Positions 34,038 through 41,971 of a stretch of 62,807 nt of DNA are shown piece after piece. The stretch lies in assembly GCA_016786465.1 (NCBI GenBank), contig JAEUWC010000018.1, positions 1 through 62,807 on the forward strand. The letters run 5' to 3'. Source of the stretch: Bdellovibrionales bacterium. GTDB lineage: Bacteria; Bdellovibrionota; UBA1018. The notes beneath the pieces were generated by a model. The model searched no databases. It was not told the DNA's origin and saw only the letters and a list, made by a program, of their open reading frames with translations. How positions within the stretch are numbered: position 1 is the first letter of the stretch; each line of letters starts with the position of its first letter. The position numbers were made by a program, and so were the translations under genes.

Positions 34038-34751
34038 TTAGTCGACGCGAACCTGCAGCATCTTGTCGCCCACTTGAATCTTGCGAACGACATCCATCCC
34101 TTCAGTCACTTGCCCAAAGATCGTGTACTGGCCATCCAAATGTGGCTGCGGTGCCAAGGTGATGTAAAACTGTGAATCGGCTGAATCGGGATCTTGCCCG
34201 CGCGCCATCGCAACAGCGCCTTCGATGTGTTTGCGGGTCTGGCTGAATTCAGCTTTCAAGCGCTGTCCGCTTCCGCCACGACCATCGCCCTGCGGGTCTC
34301 CGCCTTGAATCACAAAGTTTTGAACCACGCGGTGAAAAGTCAGGCCGTTGTAAAAACCCTGTTGAACCAATTCCAAAATGCGCTTCACCGTATTCGGAGC
34401 ATCATTCGTGTAGAAACGAAACTTGATCGTGCCATGAGTGGTCGTCAGCGTGACGGTCGCTTTGGAAAGTCCGGACGAATCCACGGTCAAGTCTGCATTC
34501 GGATTCGAAGCTGCTTCTCCGGGCTTGCCCGAAACTGCATCCGAAGGTTTTGCATTTGGATCAGTGGCTGCGCTGGGTTTGAATTCCGCAGTCGGTGATT
34601 CCTGGGTCTGAGGCGTTTCACTGCTTGGGCCAGAAAAAAGTTTATACCCCACGCCTCCGAGAAGTCCGACGGCGATCACGATTCCGACGATGATCAATGC
34701 GGTAGGTTTCTGTGCAGTTTGAGATGGTTCTTGATTCGGCTGATTCATCAT
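34038..34751 (-). CDS. Membrane-anchored cyclophilin-type peptidyl-prolyl isomerase
   Basis: The 237-aa product (ATG at 34749-34751, AAAGG 5 nt upstream; a second ATG is adjacent) has an N-terminal membrane helix (ALIIVGIVIAVGLLGGVGY), a low-complexity Ser/Pro/Asn linker, then a small bacterial cyclophilin domain from about residue 95. The domain includes FRFYTNDAPNTVKRILELV, GFYNGLTFHRVVQNFVIQGG with the catalytic Arg in FHRV, and SADSQFYITLAPQPHLDGQYTIFG. It would isomerise Xaa-Pro bonds in exported proteins in the periplasm. The longer open frame upstream overlaps tatC and is not used. The gene diverges from tatC with 42 nt between. Confidence 0.93.
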   Translation of the reverse strand: MMNQPNQEPSQTAQKPTALIIVGIVIAVGLLGGVGYKLFSGPSSETPQTQESPTAEFKPSAATDPNAKPSDAVSGKPGEAASNPNADLTVDSSGLSKATVTLTTTHGTIKFRFYTNDAPNTVKRILELVQQGFYNGLTFHRVVQNFVIQGGDPQGDGRGGSGQRLKAEFSQTRKHIEGAVAMARGQDPDSADSQFYITLAPQPHLDGQYTIFGQVTEGMDVVRKIQVGDKMLQVRVD

Positions 34752-34793
34752 GTAGACCTTTACTTTAAGGGCGAATATGACTGGGCGTTCTCG

Positions 34794-35579
34794 ATGACTC
34801 AACAAGAATCTCTGAAAAATCCGCAAGAAGCTGCTGCATCGAGACCCGCCGCAGATGGTCGCGTCATGAGCTTCTGGTCGCACTTGGATGAACTACGCGA
34901 TCGACTGATGCGATCGCTTTGGGTTTTTTTTGGCGGCTTTTTCGGGTGTTACTTTTTAGCCGAAAAGATTTTGGAAATTCTTCGGAAACCGCTTTTCGAT
35001 GCTCTTCCCCCAGAAAAAAGGCAGCTGTATTTCACCAGTCTTTTTGAAAATTTCATGGTCCATTTGAAGATTGCAGGGGTTGCTTCGATCTTCTTTCTGT
35101 CACCCTACTTTTTTTCTCAGGTCTGGGGATTCGTCGCGCCGGGGCTTACTCCAAAGGAAAAAAAGTTCGCAGTTCCCTTCATTATATCGGCAACGCTTTG
35201 CTTCCTGGGTGGGGCAGCGTTTGCTTACTTTGTGCTGTTCCCGGTCGGCTTTAAGTACTTCGTGACTTACGGTGGCCCAAACGACGTCCCGATGCTGACG
35301 ATCGATGCGTATTACACGACCTGCCTGAAGCTGATGCTGCTTTTTGGGCTGGCCTTCGAACTGCCAGTCCTGATCGTTCTGTTGGGGTGGATTGGGCTAG
35401 TCGACGGAGCATTCCTGCGCGCGCAACGTCGAACGGCAATCATCGGAATCACGATCCTTGCGGCTTTGTTCGCCCCGCCAGACGCCATTTCCATGCTTCT
35501 TCTTGGGGTTCCGCTGGTGCTTTTTTACGAAATAGCGATCCACGTAGTTGACATTATCGGTCGGGATAAGAGCCGCTAG
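34794..35579 (+). CDS. tatC: Sec-independent translocase TatC
   Basis: A 261-aa TatC with six membrane helices. The family N-terminal motif SFWSHLDELRDRLMRSL is intact, with the conserved Glu of the signal-binding site, followed by PLFDALPPEK, FSPYFFSQVWGFVAPGLTPKEKKF-type segments and ending with FYEIAIHVV. It is the receptor for twin-arginine signal peptides. About 24 residues precede the first conserved motif; the start at 34794 has only a weak ribosome binding site, and an ATG at 34866 (MSFWSHL) is possible. tatA/tatB are not in the window. rpsF follows after about 100 nt. Confidence 0.95.
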   Translation: MTQQESLKNPQEAAASRPAADGRVMSFWSHLDELRDRLMRSLWVFFGGFFGCYFLAEKILEILRKPLFDALPPEKRQLYFTSLFENFMVHLKIAGVASIFFLSPYFFSQVWGFVAPGLTPKEKKFAVPFIISATLCFLGGAAFAYFVLFPVGFKYFVTYGGPNDVPMLTIDAYYTTCLKLMLLFGLAFELPVLIVLLGWIGLVDGAFLRAQRRTAIIGITILAALFAPPDAISMLLLGVPLVLFYEIAIHVVDIIGRDKSR

Positions 35580-35685
35580 CCAAGGCCCCTGAATTTTGCT
35601 ACGAGAGCCGAACACCTTGCTCACAAACTAATTTTTTGGGCGTTAACCAAAAGGGGCCGCTTTGCGGCTGATTCGGAGAATTGAG
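35580..35685 (+). promoter_or_regulatory. Leader of rpsF, possible S6-S18 autoregulatory site
   Basis: Contains TTTTGG/CCAAAA arms around 35636-35652 and a GCCGC-TTT-GCGGC hairpin just upstream of GGAG and the rpsF start. Many bacteria control this operon through a leader bound by S6:S18; I cannot confirm the known CCG-bulge motif by eye, so the call is tentative. Confidence 0.35.
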
Positions 35686-36183
35686 ATGTCAAAAGCAGCA
35701 GAAAAACTACCCGGTTATGAAACCGTTTTTATTACCCGCGCGGAAATGAACGATGAAGGCCTAAAGGCTCTTCACGACCGCGTGAAGCAAATCGTCGGCA
35801 GCTTCGGCGGCGAAATCGTGATCGAAGAAGACTGGGGCAAGCGTAAGCTAGCGTACCCAATTCAAAAAGAATCCCGCGCACAGTACAGCTTTTTCGCGTT
35901 TTCAGGAAAACCAGGCGTTGTCGCTGAAATCGAGCGCAACCTACGCATCCATGACCATGTTCTGCGTTTCTTGTCCGTGAACGTGGAAGACGAATTTGAA
36001 CCAGCAGCCTACAAAAAAGCACGCGAAGAACAGCGTGAAGCTGCGAAGAAGCGTGAAGAAGAGCGCGAAGCTCGCCGCCAGGAACGCATGGCAGAACGCC
36101 GCGATCGCGGTGGATATTCTGACCGCGGCGGTTATTCGGAACGTTCGTTCGGTGAAGAATCCTTCGGTGGAGACGAAGAATAG
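35686..36183 (+). CDS. rpsF: Ribosomal protein bS6 with charged C-terminal tail
   Basis: S6 binds 16S rRNA next to S18 in the small subunit. The first about 105 residues match the family (YETVFITRAEM, WGKRKLAYPIQKESRAQYSFFAF, RNLRIHDHVLRFLSV). A tail of about 55 residues follows, first a coiled-coil-like KKREEEREARRQERMAERR run and then RGGYSDRGGYSE and an acidic end, total 165 aa against about 100-130 usually. The start at 35686 is preceded by GGAG at 8 nt. Order is rpsF-DUF2232-rplI-dnaB, with rpsR absent from its usual second place. Confidence 0.96.
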   Translation: MSKAAEKLPGYETVFITRAEMNDEGLKALHDRVKQIVGSFGGEIVIEEDWGKRKLAYPIQKESRAQYSFFAFSGKPGVVAEIERNLRIHDHVLRFLSVNVEDEFEPAAYKKAREEQREAAKKREEEREARRQERMAERRDRGGYSDRGGYSERSFGEESFGGDEE

Positions 36184-37153
36184 TCTTTCGCCGGAATCGC
36201 AAGATTCTCCGGCCCAGACGGAATCACCTAGGATCAAAATCGTACCGGTTCCAGTCTGGATGAAGGCCATTCCATTTTTTTTAAGCGGGACGCTTTTTTT
36301 AAGTGGGTTCTTCGCTTGGTTGGCGCCGTTTCCGCTTTTGCTTTTTCGGATTCGGGCACCGTTTTGGATGGCGATGCTGGCGTTTTTGTCGAATGCGTTT
36401 TTGGTTCGCATTTTGGCAGGGCCATCGTCCCTTTCCATTTATGGAATTGTCGTCGGCGTTCTGATGCTCACGATCCCTTCGCTTTTGGAACGTCGGGTTT
36501 CAGTGGCAAGAACTGGAATGATCGCCTGGGTGGCTGTGACTTTGGTCGCACTTGCAGCGATTGCTACGGATTCCATGCTTCATGGTTCAACCCTTTTGAA
36601 GCAATGGTCTGGGCAGGTCGATGGAATGGTTCAGCTTTTGACCCAGGAACTTCCGGCCGAATCGCGTTTTGAATTCTTTGGGGTTTCTGATGCCGAAGAA
36701 ATCAAAACCATCATTCTTCGCGAAATGCCTTCGGGCTTCTTGGTGGTCATTTTGGCCGTGATTTGGGCGAATTTGACGCTTCTTTTAAACGCCAACCCGT
36801 TTGGGATTCGCAATGGATTGGGTTTGGGGCGCGACTTCTTTCGCAACTTCAAGGTTTCGGAATACTGGGTCTGGCCTTCCATTGCTTTTGGAATCGGCTG
36901 GCTTTTGGTGCCTGAAACAGCCCTGAACGGCTGGGTCAGTGTGGTATCCGCGAACGGGGTTCGGGTAATGATGGCCCTTTACCTGATTCAAGGGATCAGT
37001 ATTCTGAGCTTCTTTTTAGATGTCTGGAAGATTGCGGGCTTCTTCCGTTGGGTCGTATTTGGGATGGTTTTCGCGTTCATGATGCCGGTGATTGTAACGG
37101 CAGGCTTTTTTGATCTGTGGTTTGACTTTCGTTCTAAGTTAAGGCAATCCTGA
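36167..37153 (+). CDS. DUF2232-type polytopic membrane protein
   Basis: A hydrophobic protein with about eight membrane helices from about residue 35, and a charged N-terminus, total 328 aa from the GTG at 36167. Topology, size and position between rpsF and rplI fit the YybS/DUF2232 family often found beside rpsF, rplI and dnaB, whose function is not established. The GTG overlaps the last codons of rpsF, which suggests coupled translation; the ATG at 36260 (MKAIPFFLSG) is an alternative, so the start is uncertain. Confidence 0.8.
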   Translation: METKNSLSPESQDSPAQTESPRIKIVPVPVWMKAIPFFLSGTLFLSGFFAWLAPFPLLLFRIRAPFWMAMLAFLSNAFLVRILAGPSSLSIYGIVVGVLMLTIPSLLERRVSVARTGMIAWVAVTLVALAAIATDSMLHGSTLLKQWSGQVDGMVQLLTQELPAESRFEFFGVSDAEEIKTIILREMPSGFLVVILAVIWANLTLLLNANPFGIRNGLGLGRDFFRNFKVSEYWVWPSIAFGIGWLLVPETALNGWVSVVSANGVRVMMALYLIQGISILSFFLDVWKIAGFFRWVVFGMVFAFMMPVIVTAGFFDLWFDFRSKLRQS

Positions 37154-37203
37154 CGACCTATTAAAATTTTAAGGTCTTTTTTCGACCAAAAGGTGTTTTT
37201 CTT

Positions 37204-37650
37204 ATGATGGTGATCTTGCGTGAATCTGTGGAAAATTTGGGACATGTCGGCGATCTAGTTAAAGTGACGCCAGGATACGCCCGTAACTTCTTGTTCCCGA
37301 ACAAGAAGGCCGTTTTTGCGAACGAAAAGAATCGCGCAGCTATCGAACACCAGAAAAAAGGTTTGGAAAAGAAGCGCTTGGCTCAGAAAGACGCCGCTTC
37401 GGAACTTTCAAAGAAGCTGGCTTCGGTCACCGTCAAGGTTGGCAAAAAAGTCGGCGAGCAAAACAAGATTTTCGGTTCGGTCAGCACGGCTGACATCGCT
37501 GAATCGCTGAAGAAGCTGGGCTTTGAAGTCGCCCGCCGCGCGATTCACATCGACGCTCCGATCAAGCAATTGGGCGACTACGTCGTCACTGCTAAATTGG
37601 CGCCAGAAGTCACTGCGGACGTAAAGATCCAAGTCATTAAAGAGGAGTAA
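37204..37650 (+). CDS. rplI: Ribosomal protein bL9
   Basis: The 148-aa product matches L9: MVILRESVENLGHVGDLVKVTPGYARNFL-type N-terminal domain with GYARNFL, a long connecting helix (about 42-75) and a C-terminal domain with KIFGSVSTADIAESL. L9 is on the large subunit near the L1 stalk. AAAGG lies about 12 nt upstream of the first ATG; the second ATG, one codon on, would match the common MxVIL start. dnaB follows after 6 nt. Confidence 0.96.
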   Translation: MMVILRESVENLGHVGDLVKVTPGYARNFLFPNKKAVFANEKNRAAIEHQKKGLEKKRLAQKDAASELSKKLASVTVKVGKKVGEQNKIFGSVSTADIAESLKKLGFEVARRAIHIDAPIKQLGDYVVTAKLAPEVTADVKIQVIKEE

Positions 37651-37656
37651 ACCTCG

Positions 37657-39096
37657 ATGATGGGGGGATTCGAGGAAAGAATGGCCCCGCCATCGGGTGG
37701 GGTGCCAGGTGGCCGTGTGCCGCCGCACAGCCTTGAGGCCGAACGATCGGTCTTGGGTGCGATCCTTGTCAATAACGAAGCCATCCATCGTGTCGTTGAA
37801 ACCGGTTTGGAAAGCCGCGATTTTTATCGCGACGCCCATCAAAAGATTTTCGACGTCCTTTTGTCTTTGTCCGAAAGGGGAGACCCCGTTGACCTGATTA
37901 CCCTGACCAGTTCGCTGAAGGATCGCGGCTGGTACGACCAGGTGGGTGGGACAGGCACCCTGACCCAGCTTTTCGAAGATCAGTTTGCGCCGGGGAATAT
38001 CAATTACTACGCCAAGATTGTTCGCGACAAAGCGTTGTTGCGCAGAATGATCGACGCCAGCGCCCAAATTGCAGGCACTGCTTTCGAAGGTGTCGAAGAC
38101 ATCGAAGCTTACTTAGACGAAGCGGAACAAAAAGTTTTTAGCGTTTCTGATGCTAAGCTGACCAAGTCGTTTAGCAGCATGCAGGAAATTCTTGTGCAGA
38201 ACATGCACACGATTGAAGAAAATGCCCAAAAGAAGCAGTTCGTAACGGGACTTTCGACGGGCTTCACGGATTTCGATCGTTTGACCAGCGGATTGCATCC
38301 GGGCCAGCTGATCATCATCGCGGGACGTCCGGCGATGGGTAAGACCAGCTTGGTTTTGTCGGCTGCGCAAAACGCGGCCGTGAACAGCAAAGCGGTCATT
38401 GCTTTGTTCTCGCTAGAAATGTCCAAAGACGAATTGGGTTTTAGGTTTCTTTCGGGGTTAGCGCGCATCGATTCCAAGCGCTTGAAGATCGGCCGCTTGA
38501 TGGATCGCGATTGGCCACGTTTGACGGTCGCCGCCGATCAGCTAGCCAAGGCCAAGATTTTCATCGATGATTCCGGCGGTTTGACGGTCATGGATATGCG
38601 AGCTCGCTGCCGTCGACTTCTTTCCATCGAAAAGAAACTGGACTTGATCGTGGTCGACTACCTTCAGTTGATGAAGGGTTCGAAGGCTTCGCAAAAAGGC
38701 GATGGTTCCCGTGAACGCGAAATTTCAGAAATCAGCCGAAATCTGAAAGAATTGGCCAAAGAACTTCGGGTTCCGATTATTGCTCTTTCTCAGCTGAACC
38801 GCGGTGTGGAAAGTCGCCAAGACAAGCGTCCAATGTTGTCTGACCTTCGCGAATCTGGTGCCATCGAGCAAGACGCCGACATGGTCGCGTTCGTGTATCG
38901 CGACGAAGTTTACAACAAAGACACTGAAGACAAGGGCGTTGCTGAATTGATCGTGGCCAAGCACCGTGCAGGTGAAACGGATACAGTTCGTTTGGCTTGG
39001 ATGGGAGAATTTACGCTTTTCGGAAATCTGGCGCACGATCAAGGCGGCGGTCAGATCAGTCCTCCGCGATCCGATCGCGGCGATATCACTTTGTAA
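37657..39096 (+). CDS. dnaB: Replicative DNA helicase DnaB
   Basis: The 479-aa helicase has the N-terminal domain (PHSLEAERSVLGAILVN, VGGTGTLTQL) and a RecA-like motor with Walker A GRPAMGKTSL (about residue 223), SLEMSKDELGFR, Walker B in LIVVDYLQLM and SQLNRGVESRQDKRP. It unwinds DNA at the fork. GAGGAG at 37642-37647 is the ribosome binding site. No intein is visible. It ends an operon with rpsF, DUF2232 and rplI. Confidence 0.97.
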   Translation: MMGGFEERMAPPSGGVPGGRVPPHSLEAERSVLGAILVNNEAIHRVVETGLESRDFYRDAHQKIFDVLLSLSERGDPVDLITLTSSLKDRGWYDQVGGTGTLTQLFEDQFAPGNINYYAKIVRDKALLRRMIDASAQIAGTAFEGVEDIEAYLDEAEQKVFSVSDAKLTKSFSSMQEILVQNMHTIEENAQKKQFVTGLSTGFTDFDRLTSGLHPGQLIIIAGRPAMGKTSLVLSAAQNAAVNSKAVIALFSLEMSKDELGFRFLSGLARIDSKRLKIGRLMDRDWPRLTVAADQLAKAKIFIDDSGGLTVMDMRARCRRLLSIEKKLDLIVVDYLQLMKGSKASQKGDGSREREISEISRNLKELAKELRVPIIALSQLNRGVESRQDKRPMLSDLRESGAIEQDADMVAFVYRDEVYNKDTEDKGVAELIVAKHRAGETDTVRLAWMGEFTLFGNLAHDQGGGQISPPRSDRGDITL

Positions 39097-39103
39097 TTTT
39101 CGT

Positions 39104-39136
39104 GGATGGAAAATGCGCATTTCTGCGCGTCCATCC
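39104..39136. repeat. Hairpin with the loop of the 24-nt repeat family but another stem
   Basis: GGATGGA (39104-39110) pairs with TCCATCC (39130-39136) around a region holding the perfect palindrome AAATGCGCATTT and the 12-mer GCGCATTTCTGC. That 12-mer differs at one base from GCGCATGTCTGC of the fliD-leader hairpins. It may be a distant member of the family, after dnaB. Confidence 0.45.
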
Positions 39137-39154
39137 GTGCCTGCTAAAAAACAC

Positions 39155-39190
39155 AAAGAGCCCGAACGACTCACGTCGTCCAGGCTCTTT
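39155..39190. terminator. Bidirectional terminator between dnaB and the phasin-like gene
   Basis: AAAGAGCC (39155-39162) pairs with GGCTCTTT (39183-39190), with an inner ACGAC/GTCGT stem, and is followed by TTCTT; on the other strand the arm begins with the A/T run needed. It lies between convergent genes. A second small AGCCGC/GCGGCT hairpin is at 39201-39222. Confidence 0.8.
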
Positions 39191-39237
39191 GTTCTTCCTA
39201 AGCCGCGCGATTCGCTGCGGCTCCCTACCCAAATGGG

Positions 39238-39576
39238 TTAGACGTTGGCTTGGCTTGAAGTGCTCTTGGACTTCGAAGAAGAGATCTGAGCGATCTGTTC
39301 TTCCAAAGCCGAGATCTTCGACTTCAAGGTTTCGACTTCGCTTTGAGTCGCGACGCCTAGTTTTTTCAAGTTTTCGATGATGACCGCGTTCGTTAGTTTT
39401 TTCGTTTCTTCGCGGTTTGGAAGTTTCACGTTCACAAGAACCTTCGCCTTAGCGAGGGTTTCTTTTTCCAAAGCTTCAAGAACCTTCAGCGATTCCTTTG
39501 CCTGGTTGATGACTTTGTTTACCGTTTCTTTCGCCTTCGCTGCGCCGTTAGATGCGGCTTTCTTTGCGTTTGCCAT
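39238..39576 (-). CDS. Phasin-like coiled-coil protein
   Basis: From the ATG at 39574-39576 (AGGAG about 10 nt upstream) the product has 112 aa: a Lys/Ala-rich N-terminus, a long amphipathic helix, and LKKLGVATQSEVETLKSKIS followed by a Leu/Ile heptad helix. The last part matches the C-terminal pattern of PhaF/PhaI-type phasins and related granule or nucleoid-associated proteins. It may coat polyhydroxyalkanoate granules or bind DNA; no polymer synthase is in the window to decide. The frame is open further upstream, but the coding character begins here. Confidence 0.65.
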   Translation of the reverse strand: MANAKKAASNGAAKAKETVNKVINQAKESLKVLEALEKETLAKAKVLVNVKLPNREETKKLTNAVIIENLKKLGVATQSEVETLKSKISALEEQIAQISSSKSKSTSSQANV

Positions 39577-39726
39577 GGTCTTTTTACTCCTGGTGTTCGT
39601 CGTCACGAACCCTGTTTCCTTCATTTTCACGGCCTTCTCGAGTGGCCGTTCGTGACACGGCATATCACAATAAAATCAAGGGCAGCAATGGGGGTTGGGG
39701 ATTTATTTTGGGGGAAAAAAGAGTTC

Positions 39727-39755
39727 TTGATGAATATGACGCGTTGCATTATAAA
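39727..39755 (+). promoter_or_regulatory. Sigma70 promoter with near-leaderless start
   Basis: TTGATG (39727-39732), 17-nt spacer, TATAAA (39750-39755). The predicted start near 39762 is about 3 nt before the ATG at 39765, and no Shine-Dalgarno sequence is present, so the message would be leaderless. Confidence 0.65.
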
Positions 39756-39764
39756 TGCGCCACT

Positions 39765-40247
39765 ATGAAAACTCTTTTCGTTGTAAGTGGTCTTTTGGTG
39801 GCTTTTCACGCTGAAGCGGCAAGCTTTGAAGCGAAGTTTAACAACGGAAAAGGCATGACAGCCGAGATGAGACAAAGTTCACCGTCCGAAAAAACGGTCC
39901 TTAAGGGCCTAGCCAGCGCCATCAAGGAATGGGGCGATTTGGACATTCAACTGACCATGAATAACGGAAGATCGCTTCACCTGGTTTCTTCCAAGGCGGT
40001 CGAAGGACAGAGCGAAACCAACCAAAAAGTCAAAAAGGCGTGCTTCTATCGCGTCGTATCTGGTTCGGTCAGTTCGAATTCCGATTGGATGAAGCGTTCA
40101 CACGAAGAATGTGTGTATGAAGGCCTAAAGGCTTTGACGGACACCAGCGATTGGAAATCCGTTCGCACCGAGAATTCGGAATACATCAAAGGCGTTAAGG
40201 GAAAGTACTTCCAGATGGAACGCGCTTTCGACATTTCTGTTCAGTAG
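39765..40247 (+). CDS. Secreted protein of unknown function
   Basis: A 160-aa product with a short signal peptide (LFVVSGLLVAFHAEA, cleavage before ASFEAKF) and a mature part with two cysteines (KACFYRVV and HEECVYEG) that could form one disulfide. Beta-rich start, then helical. Family not recognised. The start is set by the promoter and signal peptide; upstream open frame is not coding-like. The glutamate-synthase-like gene follows after 61 nt. Confidence 0.8.
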   Translation: MKTLFVVSGLLVAFHAEAASFEAKFNNGKGMTAEMRQSSPSEKTVLKGLASAIKEWGDLDIQLTMNNGRSLHLVSSKAVEGQSETNQKVKKACFYRVVSGSVSSNSDWMKRSHEECVYEGLKALTDTSDWKSVRTENSEYIKGVKGKYFQMERAFDISVQ

Positions 40248-40308
40248 TCGACGCGGCAGATAATACCCAGTGATTCTAGTCTGGGATTGGCGTTATCCTG
40301 GTGAAACG

Positions 40309-41895
40309 ATGAGACATCAGTTCATCCAGGCCGGATCTGCAGTCCTGCTCGGGACGGCGATTGCTTCTTACTTTATCCCTTCGGTTGCCCAAGCGTTCTG
40401 GGTTCTAGGGCCGCTTAGTCTTTTGGCGCTTCGGGATTTGTTCCAAAAGAAGCATTCTATCCTGCGAAATTTTCCGCTGCTGGGCCACGGTCGTTACCTT
40501 TTGGAACTGATTCGCCCCGAGATCAATCAGTACTTTGTCGAAAGCAACGTCGACGGAGTCCCCTACAATCGAAACAAGCGATCCCTGATCTACCAACGAG
40601 CGAAGGGGGCTGTGGATACTCTTCCATTTGGCACCCAACTGGATGTGAATGCGCCTGGGTATGAATGGATCAACCATTCCATCGTCCCGAAGAACCCTTT
40701 GAAAATTGAACCCAGGGTGAAGATCGGCGGGAAAGATTGCCAAAAGCCCTACTTGGCTTCGCATTTCAATGTTTCGGCGATGAGCTACGGCGCCCTTTCG
40801 AAAAACGCGATCATGGCGCTGAATCGTGGGGCGAAAGAAGGCGGTTTTTATCACAACACCGGCGAAGGGGGACTTAGCCCTTATCACCTAGAAGGCGGCG
40901 GCGATCTTTGCTGGCAGATCGGAACCGGATACTTCAGTTGCCGAACGAAGGACGGAAAGTTTTCCGAAGAAGAATTCAAGAAAAAGTCGGCCTACGGGCA
41001 AGTGAAGATGATCGAAGTGAAACTTTCGCAAGGCGCGAAACCTGGGCATGGCGGGATTCTGCCTGCAAAGAAAGTCACGCCCGAGATCGCTGGTATCCGG
41101 GGCGTCGAAATGGGAAAAGACGTTTTGTCACCGCCGGCGCACACGGCATTCGACAGCCCAGTCGGACTTCTTCAGTTTTTGAAAAAGCTTCGTGACCTTT
41201 CGGGCGGAAAACCCGTGGGCTTCAAACTTTGTTTGGGCAAGCGGCGCGAATTCATGGCGATTTGCAAGGCGATGCTGGAAACAAAAATCTTTCCTGACTT
41301 CATTACGGTGGATGGTGGTGAAGGGGGTACCGGTGCAGCGCCACAAGAATTTTCCGATTCGGTGGGGACCCCGCTGGATGACGCCTTAATCTTCATTCAT
41401 AACTGTTTGGTGGGAATTCGCGCACGCGATCAGATTCGCTTGATCGCTTCAGGAAAGATCGCGACCGGATTCAATATCGTTCAGAAAATTTCCCTGGGCG
41501 CTGACCTTTGCAATTCAGCGCGAGGGATGATGTTTGCCCTGGGTTGCATTCAAGCGCTTCGTTGCAATACCAATCAGTGCCCCACAGGCGTCGCAACCCA
41601 AGACCCCAACTTGATTCACGGACTTCACGTGCAAGACAAAGCCAAGCGTGTGGCCCGTTATCACCACGCGACGATCCACAGTTTCTTGGATGTACTTGCG
41701 GCAGCTGGTTTGGAAGATCCATCGCAGCTTCGCCCTTGGCATATCCAGCGCCGAATCGGGATTCACGAAGTGAAGCATTACGGAGAGCTTTATTCGTACG
41801 TGGAAGAGGGCGCGATCCTAGAGGGCAAGGTTTCTCCCTTCTATTCGCGAGCCTGGGAAGCTTCCCGTCCCGACACCTTCGGTGCGCAGGCTTAA
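40309..41895 (+). CDS. FMN-binding glutamate synthase-like protein
   Basis: A 528-aa protein of the stand-alone GltB-central-domain family: two membrane helices near the N-terminus (AVLLGTAIASYFIPSVAQAF and a following one), then the alpha/beta barrel with SYGALSKNAIMALNRGAKEG, HNTGEGGLSPYH, QGAKPGHGGILPAKKVTPEI and TVDGGEGGTGAAP for FMN and substrate. The [3Fe-4S] cysteines appear in GCIQALRCNTNQCPTGVAT (C-X5-C-X4-C). The glutaminase domain of GltB is missing, as usual in this family, so the real reaction is unknown. Start taken at the ATG 40309 (GGTGA upstream); a GTG at 40270 is in frame. Confidence 0.9.
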   Translation: MRHQFIQAGSAVLLGTAIASYFIPSVAQAFWVLGPLSLLALRDLFQKKHSILRNFPLLGHGRYLLELIRPEINQYFVESNVDGVPYNRNKRSLIYQRAKGAVDTLPFGTQLDVNAPGYEWINHSIVPKNPLKIEPRVKIGGKDCQKPYLASHFNVSAMSYGALSKNAIMALNRGAKEGGFYHNTGEGGLSPYHLEGGGDLCWQIGTGYFSCRTKDGKFSEEEFKKKSAYGQVKMIEVKLSQGAKPGHGGILPAKKVTPEIAGIRGVEMGKDVLSPPAHTAFDSPVGLLQFLKKLRDLSGGKPVGFKLCLGKRREFMAICKAMLETKIFPDFITVDGGEGGTGAAPQEFSDSVGTPLDDALIFIHNCLVGIRARDQIRLIASGKIATGFNIVQKISLGADLCNSARGMMFALGCIQALRCNTNQCPTGVATQDPNLIHGLHVQDKAKRVARYHHATIHSFLDVLAAAGLEDPSQLRPWHIQRRIGIHEVKHYGELYSYVEEGAILEGKVSPFYSRAWEASRPDTFGAQA

Positions 41896-41971
41896 AATCC
41901 TTTGATTTCAAGGATTTATATTTGGATACTAATTGTTGATTAATTTACTCTAGTATGCGAAAAGCTTCCCC

